A DNA stretch of 64,000 nucleotides. Origin: Helicobacter pylori oki112. Its GTDB lineage: Bacteria > Campylobacterota > Campylobacteria > Campylobacterales > Helicobacteraceae. Below are positions 1 to 8,667 of the stretch, piece after piece. The stretch is from positions 310,001-374,000 of the forward strand of contig NZ_CP006821.1 of the NCBI RefSeq assembly GCF_000600085.1. Reading direction: 5' to 3'. The notes under the pieces were generated by a model. The model was given only the letters and a program-made list of their open reading frames with translations, ran no database searches and was not told the DNA's origin. The position numbers and the translations under genes are program-made. The stretch's first letter is position 1; the number at the start of each line of letters is the position of its first letter.

Positions 1-1
1 G

Positions 2-58
2 CCTTTAAAAGAGCCGATGATAAAAGATCCTAACACCAAAGAGCCTTTAGGGATATGA
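2..58 (+). CDS. 3' end of an unidentified gene (partial)
   Basis: Reading from base 2, a frame stays open from the window edge to a TGA at 56-58 and would encode a tail ending KEPLGI. The stop overlaps the ATG of the next gene in the ATGA arrangement that is common between co-translated genes here, so this is probably the true C-terminus of the upstream gene. Nineteen codons are too few to name a product. Confidence 0.5.
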   Translation, partial: PLKEPMIKDPNTKEPLGI

Positions 59-1104
59 TGTTCATTGTAGCGGTTTTAATGCTGGCGTTTTTAATCTTTG
101 TCCATGAATTAGGGCATTTCACTATCGCTAGGATTTGTGGGGTGAAAGTAGAAGTGTTTAGTATTGGTTTTGGTAAAAAACTCTGTTTTTTTAAGCTTTT
201 TGGCACGCAATTCGCTTTGTCTTTGATCCCGCTTGGGGGCTATGTGAAATTAAAGGGCATGGATAAAGAAGAAAATGAAACGAATGAAAGTGCGAATGAT
301 AGTTATGCGCAAAAAAGCCCTTTCCAAAAGCTATGGATACTATTTGGGGGGGTGTTTTTTAATTTTCTTTTTGCGATTTTAGTGTATTTTTTTCTGGCAT
401 TGAGCGGGGAAAAAGTCTTACTGCCAATCATTGGCGATTTAGACAAAAACGCGCTAGAAGCCGGGCTATTAAAGGGGGATAAAATCCTTTCTATCAACCA
501 CGAAAAAATAGCGAGTTTTAGAGAGATTAGAAGCGTAGTAGTGCATTCTAGAGGCGAGTTGGTTTTAGAAATAGAGCGAAACCATCAGATTTTAGAAAAA
601 CGACTGACCCCTAAAATCGTAGCGGTAATAAGCGATTCTAACGATCCTAATGAAATCATCAAATATAAAGTAATAGGCATCAAGCCGGACATGCAAAAAA
701 CAGGCGTTGTTTCTTATTCCTTAATTCAGGCGTTCAAGCAAGCCTTGAGTCGGTTTAAAGAGGGCGTTGTTTTGATCGTGGATTCTTTAAGGCGTTTGAT
801 TATGGGGAGCTCTTCAGTTAAAGAACTGAGTGGGGTAATAGGCATTGTGGGAGCGTTAAGCCATGCGAGTAGTGTGAGCATGCTTTTGTTGTTTGGGGCG
901 TTTTTATCTATCAATTTAGGGATTTTAAATTTATTACCCATTCCAGTGCTAGATGGGGCGCAAATGCTAGGGGTCGTTTTTAAAAATATTTTTCATATCG
1001 CTTTGCCAACACCCATGCAAAATGCGTTGTGGCTAGCGGGGGTGGGGTTTTTGGTTTTTGTCATGTTTTTAGGGCTTTTCAATGACATCACTCGTTTGCT
1101 ATAA
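55..1104 (+). CDS. rseP: RseP-type site-2 zinc metalloprotease
   Basis: Inner-membrane intramembrane protease of the M50 family, which cuts membrane-bound regulators or signal-peptide remnants within the bilayer. The zinc motif HELGH lies at residues 17-21 inside the first membrane helix. A single PDZ domain occupies about residues 115-200, and the second catalytic motif (LDG, in PVLDGAQ) lies near residue 300 among the C-terminal membrane helices. Length 349 is short for the family because there is one PDZ domain where E. coli RseP has two. The start overlaps the preceding stop; a second ATG follows at 58. H. pylori lacks RpoE, so the substrate is probably not an anti-sigma factor (inference). 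Confidence 0.93.
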   Translation: MMFIVAVLMLAFLIFVHELGHFTIARICGVKVEVFSIGFGKKLCFFKLFGTQFALSLIPLGGYVKLKGMDKEENETNESANDSYAQKSPFQKLWILFGGVFFNFLFAILVYFFLALSGEKVLLPIIGDLDKNALEAGLLKGDKILSINHEKIASFREIRSVVVHSRGELVLEIERNHQILEKRLTPKIVAVISDSNDPNEIIKYKVIGIKPDMQKTGVVSYSLIQAFKQALSRFKEGVVLIVDSLRRLIMGSSSVKELSGVIGIVGALSHASSVSMLLLFGAFLSINLGILNLLPIPVLDGAQMLGVVFKNIFHIALPTPMQNALWLAGVGFLVFVMFLGLFNDITRLL

Positions 1105-1116
1105 AAGGGGGAGTTG

Positions 1117-2379
1117 GTGCATGTATTGAGCGTGAGCGAAATCAATGCGCAAATCAAAGCCCTTTTAGAAGCGACTTTTTTGCAAGTTAGGGTTCAAGGG
1201 GAAGTGAGTAATTTGACTATCCATAAGGTGAGCGGCCATGCGTATTTTTCGCTCAAAGACAGCCAGTCAGTCATCAGATGCGTGCTGTTTAAAGGGAACG
1301 CTAACAGGCTCAAGTTCGCTTTAAAAGAAGGGCAGGAAGTGGTTGTTTTTGGGGGCATTAGCGTGTATGTTCCAAGGGGGGATTATCAAATCAATTGCTT
1401 TGAAATAGAGCCTAAAGAGATAGGTTCATTAACTTTAGCTTTAGAGCAATTGAAAGAAAAATTACGCCTTAAAGGCTATTTTGATGAAGCCAATAAATTG
1501 CCCAAACCACATTTTCCTAAACGAGTGGCAGTCATCACTTCTCAAAATTCAGCCGCTTGGGCGGACATGCAAAAGATCGCTTCCAAACGATGGCCGATAT
1601 GTGAATTAGTCTGTATCAATACCTTAATGCAAGGGGAGGGGTGCGTTCAAAGCGTGGTGGAGAGCATCGCTTATGCGGATAGTTTTCATGACACAAAAAA
1701 CGCTTTTGATGCGATTGTAGTGGCTAGGGGTGGGGGGAGCATGGAGGATTTGTATTCTTTCAATGATGAGAAAATCGCTGATGCTCTGTATTTGGCTAAA
1801 ACTTTCAGCATGTCAGCTATTGGGCATGAGAGCGATTTTTTATTGAGCGATTTAGTGGCGGATTTAAGGGCTTCTACGCCTTCAAACGCGATGGAGATTT
1901 TGCTCCCTAATAGCGATGAATGGTTGCAAAAACTTGATGGGTTTAATGTGAAATTGCACCGCTCTTTTAAAATTTTGCTCCATCAAAAAAAGGCGCATTT
2001 AGAGCATTTAGCGGATTTTTTAAAACGATTGAGTTTTGAAAACAAGCACCATTTAAACGCTTTAAAACTAGAAAAACTAACAATCGCTCTAGAAAATAAA
2101 ACCCTAGAATTTTTACGCTTTAAAAAAACGCTTTTAGAAAAGATTTCTACCCAGTTCTTTACAAACCCTTTTTTACACACTAAAACAGAGCGCTTAAACA
2201 GGCTAGAAAACGCCCTTAAACTCGCTCATGCACATTTGAAATTGCCCCAATTTGGGGCGTTGGTGAGTAAAAATAATCAAGCGGTAGAATTAGAGGCATT
2301 AAAAAGGGGCGATAAAATTGAATTGAGTAATGAAAAAGCCAGAGCGAGCGCTGAAATTTTGAGCGTGGATAGGGTGTAG
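1117..2379 (+). CDS. xseA: Exonuclease VII large subunit
   Basis: Large subunit of the single-strand-specific exonuclease VII, a DNA repair and recombination enzyme. The N-terminal OB-fold (about residues 1-100) shows the typical GEVSNLTIH and GHAYFSLKD stretches. The catalytic domain has VAVITSQNSAAWADM, VVARGGGSMEDLYSFND and SAIGHESDFLLSDLVADLRASTPS, all family hallmarks. A charged coiled-coil region follows, as expected for XseB binding. A TTG at 1114 touches the purine-rich ribosome site AAGGGGGAG, so the GTG at 1117 is the better start. It follows rseP by 12 bases and is probably co-transcribed. No xseB is seen in the window. Confidence 0.93.
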   Translation: MHVLSVSEINAQIKALLEATFLQVRVQGEVSNLTIHKVSGHAYFSLKDSQSVIRCVLFKGNANRLKFALKEGQEVVVFGGISVYVPRGDYQINCFEIEPKEIGSLTLALEQLKEKLRLKGYFDEANKLPKPHFPKRVAVITSQNSAAWADMQKIASKRWPICELVCINTLMQGEGCVQSVVESIAYADSFHDTKNAFDAIVVARGGGSMEDLYSFNDEKIADALYLAKTFSMSAIGHESDFLLSDLVADLRASTPSNAMEILLPNSDEWLQKLDGFNVKLHRSFKILLHQKKAHLEHLADFLKRLSFENKHHLNALKLEKLTIALENKTLEFLRFKKTLLEKISTQFFTNPFLHTKTERLNRLENALKLAHAHLKLPQFGALVSKNNQAVELEALKRGDKIELSNEKARASAEILSVDRV

Positions 2380-2553
2380 GGGTTTGAAAATCACTATCAA
2401 GACTTATGACTTTAAGCGATTAGTGCGGTTAGTGAATATTGGTGTTTGTTTTTAAAAAATTTGCTTCTTAAAACTTTGTTTTATCGTTTTAGACTTATTC
2501 TATGGCAAAACTCTTAAGAGGATAGAGGGTATTTTGAAATAACTCTTCTCTTT

Positions 2554-2582
2554 AATCCCTTATATAGAGCCAAAGGGATTTT
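2554..2582 (+). terminator. Probable terminator downstream of xseA
   Basis: AATCCCTT and AAGGGATT form an 8-bp perfect stem around an 11-base loop, followed by TTT and then A-rich sequence. The T run is short, so termination may be weak. The rest of the 2380-2614 gap shows no open frame I can support. Confidence 0.5.
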
Positions 2583-2614
2583 AAAACACCAGCCATTATA
2601 AAAAGGTTTTGTAT

Positions 2615-2620
2615 TATAAT
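2615..2620 (+). promoter_or_regulatory. -10 box (TATAAT) of the first R-M unit
   Basis: A perfect TATAAT hexamer in an AT-rich setting, the main recognisable element of sigma-80 promoters in H. pylori. It lies only 15 bases before the TTG start at 2635, so the mRNA would have a leader of well under 10 bases or none. That fits the absence of a Shine-Dalgarno sequence there. Confidence 0.55.
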
Positions 2621-2634
2621 TTGATTGATTCCTG

Positions 2635-3348
2635 TTGATTAAGGTGTTTGAATTGGGTTTAGCGGATATTATTTTAGAGCGTTTTAAAGATTTTATGAGA
2701 GGACAACCTGAGCCTTACAAGTTTTTACAGGTTTTTTATGCACAAGAAAAAGAACGCTTTTTGAATCATAAAATGAACGATTATATTAAGCAAAATAAAA
2801 GCAAAGAAGAGGCTAGTATTTTGGCCAGACAAGGCTTTGTCAGCGCGGTTGGAAGAGCGTTAGAAAAAATCATAGAACTTTTATTGAAAGATTTTTGTAT
2901 TAAAAACAATGTCAAAATGACGAACGATAAAGTCTTAAGGGCTAAACGCATTAATGGCGAGTTGGATAGAGTCAAACGGGCTTTATTGGTGCATTTTGGA
3001 GAATATAGCGTGTTACCTGATGGAGATATTATTCTTTATCAAACCAACAAGGATAATGTCAAAATCCTAGCGATCTTGTCGGTAAAAAATTCGTTTAGAG
3101 AGCGTTTCACAGAAACGCCTTACTGGAAATTAAAACTTTTACAATCGCCTATAACTTCTCACATTAAAGTCTTTATGATAACGCCGGATAACGATGATGA
3201 AATCAGTTTTAAAAACAAGCCTAAAAAAGCCAGGATTGTTATGGAGCATGAATTAGACGGCCTTTATTTAGCCAAAAGCCATTTTGATCAAAGCTCTAAA
3301 ATTAAGGGCATAGAAAATTTGTTAGAAGATTTAAAAAGGCTTTTATGA
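2635..3348 (+). CDS. Putative type II restriction endonuclease (R-M unit 1)
   Basis: Restriction partner of the methyltransferase that starts inside its stop codon (ATGA overlap). The C-terminal half holds a nuclease-like core: LPDGDIIL near residue 125, then LSVKNSFRERF and ETPYWKLKL at about 145-170. This gives the spaced Asp, Lys, Arg and Glu of a PD-(D/E)xK enzyme and is reminiscent of the BsaWI-type endonuclease domain. The N-terminal half is helical and lysine-rich. The TTG start is the first possible one after an in-frame stop and sits just behind a TATAAT, so translation may be leaderless; the first in-frame ATG, at 2695, would shorten the protein by 20 residues. Specificity cannot be read from sequence. 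Confidence 0.72.
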   Translation: MIKVFELGLADIILERFKDFMRGQPEPYKFLQVFYAQEKERFLNHKMNDYIKQNKSKEEASILARQGFVSAVGRALEKIIELLLKDFCIKNNVKMTNDKVLRAKRINGELDRVKRALLVHFGEYSVLPDGDIILYQTNKDNVKILAILSVKNSFRERFTETPYWKLKLLQSPITSHIKVFMITPDNDDEISFKNKPKKARIVMEHELDGLYLAKSHFDQSSKIKGIENLLEDLKRLL

Positions 3349-4103
3349 AACCTTATTTCAGTTTGGAGAAATTGGATTTATACCATGGCGATGCGAGCGT
3401 TTTAGAGACTTTTGAAAAAGGTTTTTATGATTTGTGCGTTACTTCACCGCCCTATAATTTGAGCATTGAATATCAGGGGAGTAATGATTTTAGGGCTTAT
3501 GATGATTATTTGAATTGGTGCAAAAATTGGCTTAAAAATTGTTATTTTTGGGGTAAGGAGCAAGCGAGGTTGTGTTTGAATGTCCCTTTGGATACGAATA
3601 AACATGGCAAGCAAAGTTTGGGGGCAGATATGATTGCAATAGCTAAAGAATGCGGTTGGAAATACCAAAATACGATTATTTGGAATGAAAGCAATATCTC
3701 AAGACGCACCGCTTGGGGGAGTTGGTTGCAAGCTAGTGCACCCTATGCGATCGCTCCTGTGGAGTTGATCGTTGTTTTTTATAAAAACGAATACAAACGC
3801 CAAAAACAAACTTCTACAATGAGTAAAGAGGAATTTTTGCTCTATACGAACGGACTTTGGAGTTTTAGCGGAGAGTCTAAAAAACGCTTAAAACACCCAG
3901 CCCCATTCCCAAGGGAATTACCCAGGCGTTGCATTAAATTGTTTTCTTTTCTAGAAGACACGATTTTTGATCCTTTTAGCGGATCTGGCACGACTATTTT
4001 AGAGGCCAACGCTTTAGGGCGTTCTAGCGTGGGTTTAGAGATTGAAAAAGAATATTGCGAATTGTCTAAAAAGCGTATTTTGGAGAGTTTGTCGTTAGTG
4101 TGA
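3345..4103 (+). CDS. Type II DNA methyltransferase, beta class (R-M unit 1)
   Basis: S-adenosylmethionine-dependent amino-methyltransferase that protects host DNA from the paired endonuclease. Catalytic motif IV is TSPPYNL at about residues 33-39, and the cofactor motif I, DPFSGSGTT, comes near the C-terminus (about 207-215). This order (IV, target recognition region, I) defines the beta class, which contains N6-adenine and N4-cytosine enzymes. It appears to correspond to the reference-strain gene annotated as an adenine-specific methylase (HP0260, from memory). Length 252 is usual for a compact enzyme of this class. The motifs look intact, so it is probably active; the target base and recognition site need experiment. 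Confidence 0.85.
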   Translation: MKPYFSLEKLDLYHGDASVLETFEKGFYDLCVTSPPYNLSIEYQGSNDFRAYDDYLNWCKNWLKNCYFWGKEQARLCLNVPLDTNKHGKQSLGADMIAIAKECGWKYQNTIIWNESNISRRTAWGSWLQASAPYAIAPVELIVVFYKNEYKRQKQTSTMSKEEFLLYTNGLWSFSGESKKRLKHPAPFPRELPRRCIKLFSFLEDTIFDPFSGSGTTILEANALGRSSVGLEIEKEYCELSKKRILESLSLV

Positions 4104-4126
4104 GCGTTTTAAAAACCTTTGAGGGT

Positions 4127-4142
4127 TAAAATAGTGTAAAAT
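4127..4142 (+). promoter_or_regulatory. Two overlapping-spaced TAAAAT -10-like boxes before clpB
   Basis: TAAAAT occurs at 4127-4132 and again at 4137-4142, exactly 10 bases apart, 34-49 bases before the clpB start. Either could serve as a -10 element, since H. pylori promoters tolerate this variant. No heat-shock operator I recognise is present. Confidence 0.35.
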
Positions 4143-4175
4143 AGTAAAGATTTTAAAACTCAAAAAGGATTGATA

Positions 4176-6746
4176 ATGAATTTATTTGAAAAAATGACTG
4201 ACCAATTGCATGAGACTTTAGACAGTGCGCTCGCTTTAGCTTTACACCATAAAAACGCTGAAGTAACGCCCATGCACATGCTTTTTGCCATGCTTAATAA
4301 CTCCCAAGGCATTCTCATTCAGGCCTTACAAAAAATGCCTGTGGATATTGAAGCTTTAAAGCTTAGCGTTCAAAGCGAGTTGAATAAGTTTGCTAAAGTT
4401 TCACAAATCAGCAAGCAAAATATCCAATTAAACCAAGCTCTAATCCAAAGTTTGGAAAACGCTCAAGGCTTGATGGCTAAAAGGGGCGATTCTTTCATTG
4501 CTACAGACGTGTATCTTTTGGCGAATATGAGCCTTTTTGAAAGCGTTTTGAAACCTTATTTAGACACTAAGGAATTGCAAAAAACTTTAGAATCTTTAAG
4601 AAAAGGCGCGACTATTCAAGGTAAAAACGATGATTCCAATTTGGAAAGTTTGGAAAAATTTGGCATTGATTTGACGCAAAAAGCCCTAGAAAATAAGCTG
4701 GATCCCGTGATCGGAAGAGATGAAGAAATCATTCGCATGATGCAAATTTTGATAAGAAAAACAAAAAATAACCCTATTTTACTGGGCGAGCCTGGAGTGG
4801 GGAAAACGGCGGTTGTGGAAGGTTTGGCCCAACGCATTGTGAATAAAGAAGTGCCTAAAACGCTTTTAAACAAACGAGTCGTCGCTTTAGATCTAAGCTT
4901 ATTGGTGGCTGGAGCCAAATACAGAGGCGAGTTTGAAGAGCGCTTGAAAAAGGTGATTGAAGAAGTTAAAAAAAGCACAAATGTGATTTTATTCATTGAT
5001 GAAATCCATACGATCGTGGGGGCTGGGGCTAGTGAGGGGGGCATGGATGCGGCTAATATTTTAAAACCCGCGCTCGCTAGGGGGGAATTGCACACGATTG
5101 GAGCGACCACCCTGAAAGAATACCGCAAGTATTTTGAAAAAGACATGGCATTGCAAAGGCGTTTCCAACCCATTTTACTCAATGAGCCTAGCATCAATGA
5201 AGCTTTACAGATCTTAAGGGGGTTAAAAGAAACTTTAGAAACGCACCATAATATCACCATCAATGACTCCGCGCTCGTAGCGAGCGCTAAACTCTCTAGC
5301 CGTTATATCACCGATAGGTTTTTACCCGATAAAGCGATTGATTTGATTGATGAGGGGGCGGCTCAATTAAAAATGCAAATGGAATCAGAGCCGGCAAAAC
5401 TCTCCAGCGTTAAGCGCTCCATCCAAAGACTGGAAATGGAAAAACAAGCCCTTGAAATGGAAAAAAAAGAGAGCAATGCCAAACGCATGCAAGAAATCCT
5501 TAAAGAATTGAGCGATTTGAAAGAAGAAAAAATCCAATTAGAAGCGCAATTTGAAAACGAAAAAGAAGTATTCAAAGAAATTTCACGCTTGAAAATGGAA
5601 ATGGAAAGCTTGAAAAAAGAGGCTGAGAGGTTTAAGCGCAATGGGGATTACCAGCAAGCGGGTGAAATTGAATACTCTAAAATCCCTGAAAACAAAAAGA
5701 AAGAAGAAGAATTGCAGCACAAATGGGAAGCGATGCAACAAAACGGGGCGTTGTTGCAAAACGCTTTAACCGAAAACAACATCGCTGAGATCGTGAGCCA
5801 ATGGACGCACATCCCGGTCCAAAAAATGCTCCAAAGCGAAAAAAATAGGGTTTTAAACATTGAAAGCGAATTGCAAAAAAGAGTGGTGGGGCAAGAAAAA
5901 GCGATCAAAGCGATCGCTAAAGCGATTAAAAGGAATAAGGCCGGGCTTAGCGATAGCAATAAACCCATAGGGAGTTTCCTCTTTTTAGGGCCAACAGGGG
6001 TGGGTAAAACCGAGAGCGCTAAAGCTTTGGCACAATTCTTGTTTGATAGCGATAAAAACCTTATACGAATTGACATGAGCGAATATTTGGAAAAGCACTC
6101 TATAAGCCGTCTTATTGGAGCCGCTCCTGGGTATGTGGGCTATGAAGAAGGCGGGCAATTGACCGAAGCGGTGCGCAGAAAGCCTTATAGCGTGGTGCTG
6201 TTAGATGAAGTGGAAAAAGCCCATCCGGATGTGTTTAATCTCTTGTTGCAGGTTTTAGATGAGGGGCATTTAACCGATAGTAAGGGCGTGAGGGTGGATT
6301 TCAAAAACACGATTTTGATTTTAACCAGCAATGTGGCTAGCGACGCGCTTTTGGAAGAAAGTTTGAGTGAAGCTGATAAACAAAAAGCGATTAAAGAGAG
6401 CTTGAGGCAATTTTTCAAGCCGGAATTTTTAAACCGCTTAGATGAAATCATCTCCTTTAACGCTCTAGATAGTTATGCTATCATAAATATCGTGGGGATA
6501 CTCTTTGAAAACATTCAAAAAAAAGCACTTGAAAGGGGCATTAATATAACCCTAGACGAAAAGGCAAAAAAATTGATCGCTAAAGCGGGATTTGACAGAT
6601 TTTATGGCGCTAGACCCCTAAAGCGCGCGCTCTATGAAATGGTAGAAGACAAGCTCGCTGAACTCATTTTAGAGGATAAAGTTAAAGAGAATGGCAGCGT
6701 GGCATTTGTGGTAGAAAATAACGAGATTGTGCCTAAGATTAAGTGA
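4176..6746 (+). CDS. clpB: ClpB disaggregase (Hsp100)
   Basis: Cytoplasmic AAA+ chaperone that works with DnaK to pull proteins out of aggregates after heat or acid stress. The Clp N-domain spans about residues 1-145. AAA1 has Walker A GEPGVGKT near residue 206 and Walker [11 protein letters not shown]. The coiled-coil middle domain, rich in Glu and Lys, covers about 400-525. AAA2 has GPTGVGKTE near 605 and [11 protein letters not shown]. Length 856 is normal for ClpB, and the long middle domain rules out ClpA or ClpC. AAGGA lies directly before the in-frame TTG at 4170, so the ATG at 4176 is the properly spaced start. Confidence 0.97.
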   Translation: MNLFEKMTDQLHETLDSALALALHHKNAEVTPMHMLFAMLNNSQGILIQALQKMPVDIEALKLSVQSELNKFAKVSQISKQNIQLNQALIQSLENAQGLMAKRGDSFIATDVYLLANMSLFESVLKPYLDTKELQKTLESLRKGATIQGKNDDSNLESLEKFGIDLTQKALENKLDPVIGRDEEIIRMMQILIRKTKNNPILLGEPGVGKTAVVEGLAQRIVNKEVPKTLLNKRVVALDLSLLVAGAKYRGEFEERLKKVIEEVKKSTNVILFIDEIHTIVGAGASEGGMDAANILKPALARGELHTIGATTLKEYRKYFEKDMALQRRFQPILLNEPSINEALQILRGLKETLETHHNITINDSALVASAKLSSRYITDRFLPDKAIDLIDEGAAQLKMQMESEPAKLSSVKRSIQRLEMEKQALEMEKKESNAKRMQEILKELSDLKEEKIQLEAQFENEKEVFKEISRLKMEMESLKKEAERFKRNGDYQQAGEIEYSKIPENKKKEEELQHKWEAMQQNGALLQNALTENNIAEIVSQWTHIPVQKMLQSEKNRVLNIESELQKRVVGQEKAIKAIAKAIKRNKAGLSDSNKPIGSFLFLGPTGVGKTESAKALAQFLFDSDKNLIRIDMSEYLEKHSISRLIGAAPGYVGYEEGGQLTEAVRRKPYSVVLLDEVEKAHPDVFNLLLQVLDEGHLTDSKGVRVDFKNTILILTSNVASDALLEESLSEADKQKAIKESLRQFFKPEFLNRLDEIISFNALDSYAIINIVGILFENIQKKALERGINITLDEKAKKLIAKAGFDRFYGARPLKRALYEMVEDKLAELILEDKVKENGSVAFVVENNEIVPKIK

Positions 6747-6801
6747 GGTTTTGTTATCCTAAAAATACAAGAGATGGTTATTTTGAAAAAAGGATTGAAT
6801 G

Positions 6802-7521
6802 ATGTTTGATAACACGCTTGTTAATCTCTTTGACACAGCACCTCTTTTAACTTCGCTTTTAGCCGGGATTTTAACTTTTTTAAGCCCTTGCGTGTTGCCT
6901 TTAATCCCGGCGTATATGTCTTATATTTCTCAAATTTCTTTAGAGGACATTAAAGATGGTAAGGCTAAAAGGGTTTCGGTTTTTTTAAAATCCTTGATGT
7001 TTGTGGTGGGGTTTTCGCTCGTGTTTTTAGGCGTGGGCATGTCTATGGCCAAGCTTATCCATAGCTTTTCGTTTTCCTGGGTGAATTATATCGCCGGGGG
7101 GATTGTGATCCTTTTTGGTTTGCATTTTTTAGGCGTGTTTCGTTTTTCGTTTTTGTATAAAACTCAAAGCGTTGGTTTAGCGAGCAAGTCTAATAGCATG
7201 CAGCGCTTTTACCCCTTTCTTTTGGGCATGAGTTTCGCTTTAGGTTGGACGCCATGCATCGGGCCGATATTCACTTCTATAGTGATCATGAGCGCGAGCA
7301 AGGACGCTTATGGCTTAATGCTTATGGTGGTGTTTGTAATGGGCTTGGCGATCCCTTTTTTATTGGTGGCTTTAATGCTAGAAAGAGCGCTTTTATTTTT
7401 AAAATCCTTAAAGAAATACAACCGTGCGATTGAAATTGTTTCAGGGTTGGTGCTTATTTTAATGGGGATATTGATCATGACAAATTCTTTAGAAAGCCTG
7501 ACGAATTTTTTGCAAAAATAG
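6802..7521 (+). CDS. ccdA: CcdA-type thiol-disulfide membrane transporter
   Basis: Six-helix inner-membrane protein that passes reducing equivalents from cytoplasmic thioredoxin to the periplasm, mainly for cytochrome c maturation. The two conserved half-motifs are present: LSPCVLPLIPAY in the first helix (Cys about residue 30) and GWTPCIGPIF in the fourth (about 150), whose cysteines form the redox pair. Length 239 matches CcdA rather than the longer three-domain DsbD, so a separate periplasmic partner is needed. ATG codons stand at 6799 and 6802; AAGGA at 6790-6794 favours the second. No cytochrome maturation genes lie next to it. Confidence 0.88.
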   Translation: MFDNTLVNLFDTAPLLTSLLAGILTFLSPCVLPLIPAYMSYISQISLEDIKDGKAKRVSVFLKSLMFVVGFSLVFLGVGMSMAKLIHSFSFSWVNYIAGGIVILFGLHFLGVFRFSFLYKTQSVGLASKSNSMQRFYPFLLGMSFALGWTPCIGPIFTSIVIMSASKDAYGLMLMVVFVMGLAIPFLLVALMLERALLFLKSLKKYNRAIEIVSGLVLILMGILIMTNSLESLTNFLQK

Positions 7522-7530
7522 GAGAGTTTG

Positions 7531-8667
7531 ATGCTGTTAAAAAACGCTTCGTTTTATGATGATGGGGTTTTAAAAAGAGCGGATATCCGCTTAAAAGATT
7601 CTCTCATTACAGAGATTAAAGAAAACTTAAGCCCTACCAAAAATGAAGAAGTGGTTGAGTGCAGGGATTTATTCGTGCTGCCAAGCTTCATTGATTTGAG
7701 CGTTACTGGTTTGGAGGGTTATGAAAATTTAAAACAAAAGGCTTTTAAAGGGGGGGTAGGGTTACTCAATGTTTTTAATTGCGATCAAAGCGGCATTAAA
7801 AATATTATGGCAATTAAAAACAACCAACTAGCCGACATCGCTACGCTTAAAAATAAAGGAGGGGAAATTTTAATCGCGCCATCTGATGCTTTTTTAGAAC
7901 TCATCAGCCACTACGCCAAATCCTACAACTTGCCTTTTTTAGTCTCTTTAGAAAATTCTTTTGAAGCCCTAAATAGTGGGGAATTAGCCTATGAATTGGG
8001 GCAAAATTTTGTAGACAATGCGTTTGAAAACACGCGCTTGGTGCGTTTCATGGAAGTTTCTAGAGCGTTACAAATCCCCATGCTTTTAGATAAAGTGAAT
8101 AGCATCACCACGCTCAAACTCATCAAAGCCTTTAATGATTTAGGAGCGAAATTACAAGCCCAAACACCCTTAAGTCATTTGATCTTAGATGAGAGCGTGT
8201 ATGAAGATTATGAGCCACGATTTAAAATCGCTCCTCCTTTAAGGGATAAAGAAAGCCAAAACGCCCTAAAAGAAGCCCTAAAAAATAACGAAATCGCCAT
8301 GCTCACAAGCCTTCATGTTTTTAAAAACTCTAACGCACAGCTTTTTGAAGAAAGCGCTTTTGGGTGTGAGAGCATAGAGGACGCTTTTAGCGTGGCTTAC
8401 ACTTTTTTAGTTCAAAAAAAGGTTATCAGTTTCCAACAGCTCATTAAAGTCATGGCGATCAATCAAGCGAAGTTTTTAAAACTCAATGCAGGCGAGGTTA
8501 AAGAAAACCAATTAGCCAATTTGATGATCGTGGATTTAAACGCTCAAACAAGAGTGAGTAATCAAAATTCGCCCTTTTATGGTTTGGAATTATACGGCGA
8601 AGTTCAAAGAATGATTTTAAATGGGCAAACCACATTTATTAAGGAGAATGCATGCAAGAAATCATAG
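7531..8667 (+). CDS. Dihydroorotase-like protein lacking metal ligands (PyrC-prime type)
   Basis: The amidohydrolase fold of a type I dihydroorotase is recognisable throughout: VLPSFIDLS near the start, FKIAPPLRDKESQNALKEAL near 245, and the closing ADL-like strand ENQLANLMIVDLN. The catalytic residues are gone. The metal-binding HxH after FID is replaced by S57-V-T59, and the usual TDHAPH loop reads T259-S-L-H-V-F, so the catalytic Asp is a Ser. Such pseudo-dihydroorotases are known as structural partners of aspartate transcarbamoylase in other bacteria. In older annotation this gene is called pyrC, but I infer no enzymatic activity. ATG 7531 is preferred over TTG 7528 because AGGAG lies at 7520-7524. 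Confidence 0.82.
   Translation: MLLKNASFYDDGVLKRADIRLKDSLITEIKENLSPTKNEEVVECRDLFVLPSFIDLSVTGLEGYENLKQKAFKGGVGLLNVFNCDQSGIKNIMAIKNNQLADIATLKNKGGEILIAPSDAFLELISHYAKSYNLPFLVSLENSFEALNSGELAYELGQNFVDNAFENTRLVRFMEVSRALQIPMLLDKVNSITTLKLIKAFNDLGAKLQAQTPLSHLILDESVYEDYEPRFKIAPPLRDKESQNALKEALKNNEIAMLTSLHVFKNSNAQLFEESAFGCESIEDAFSVAYTFLVQKKVISFQQLIKVMAINQAKFLKLNAGEVKENQLANLMIVDLNAQTRVSNQNSPFYGLELYGEVQRMILNGQTTFIKENACKKS

Noticed and set aside
2380..2614. Hidden gene or small RNA in the xseA to R-M gap
   Set aside because: Apart from one hairpin and a TATAAT there is no frame with a ribosome site and no stable structure I could find by eye.
4616..5263. 215-codon minus-strand frame inside clpB
   Set aside because: It is antisense to a strongly conserved AAA domain and reads as low-complexity Ser/Lys/Ile sequence without a start signal.
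7741..7757. G7 tracts in several genes (also near 345, 11846, 23391, 40420, 52370 and 55305) as phase-variation switches
   Set aside because: Phase-variable H. pylori genes usually carry longer G or C runs (about 9-15). All these frames are intact and several are housekeeping genes.
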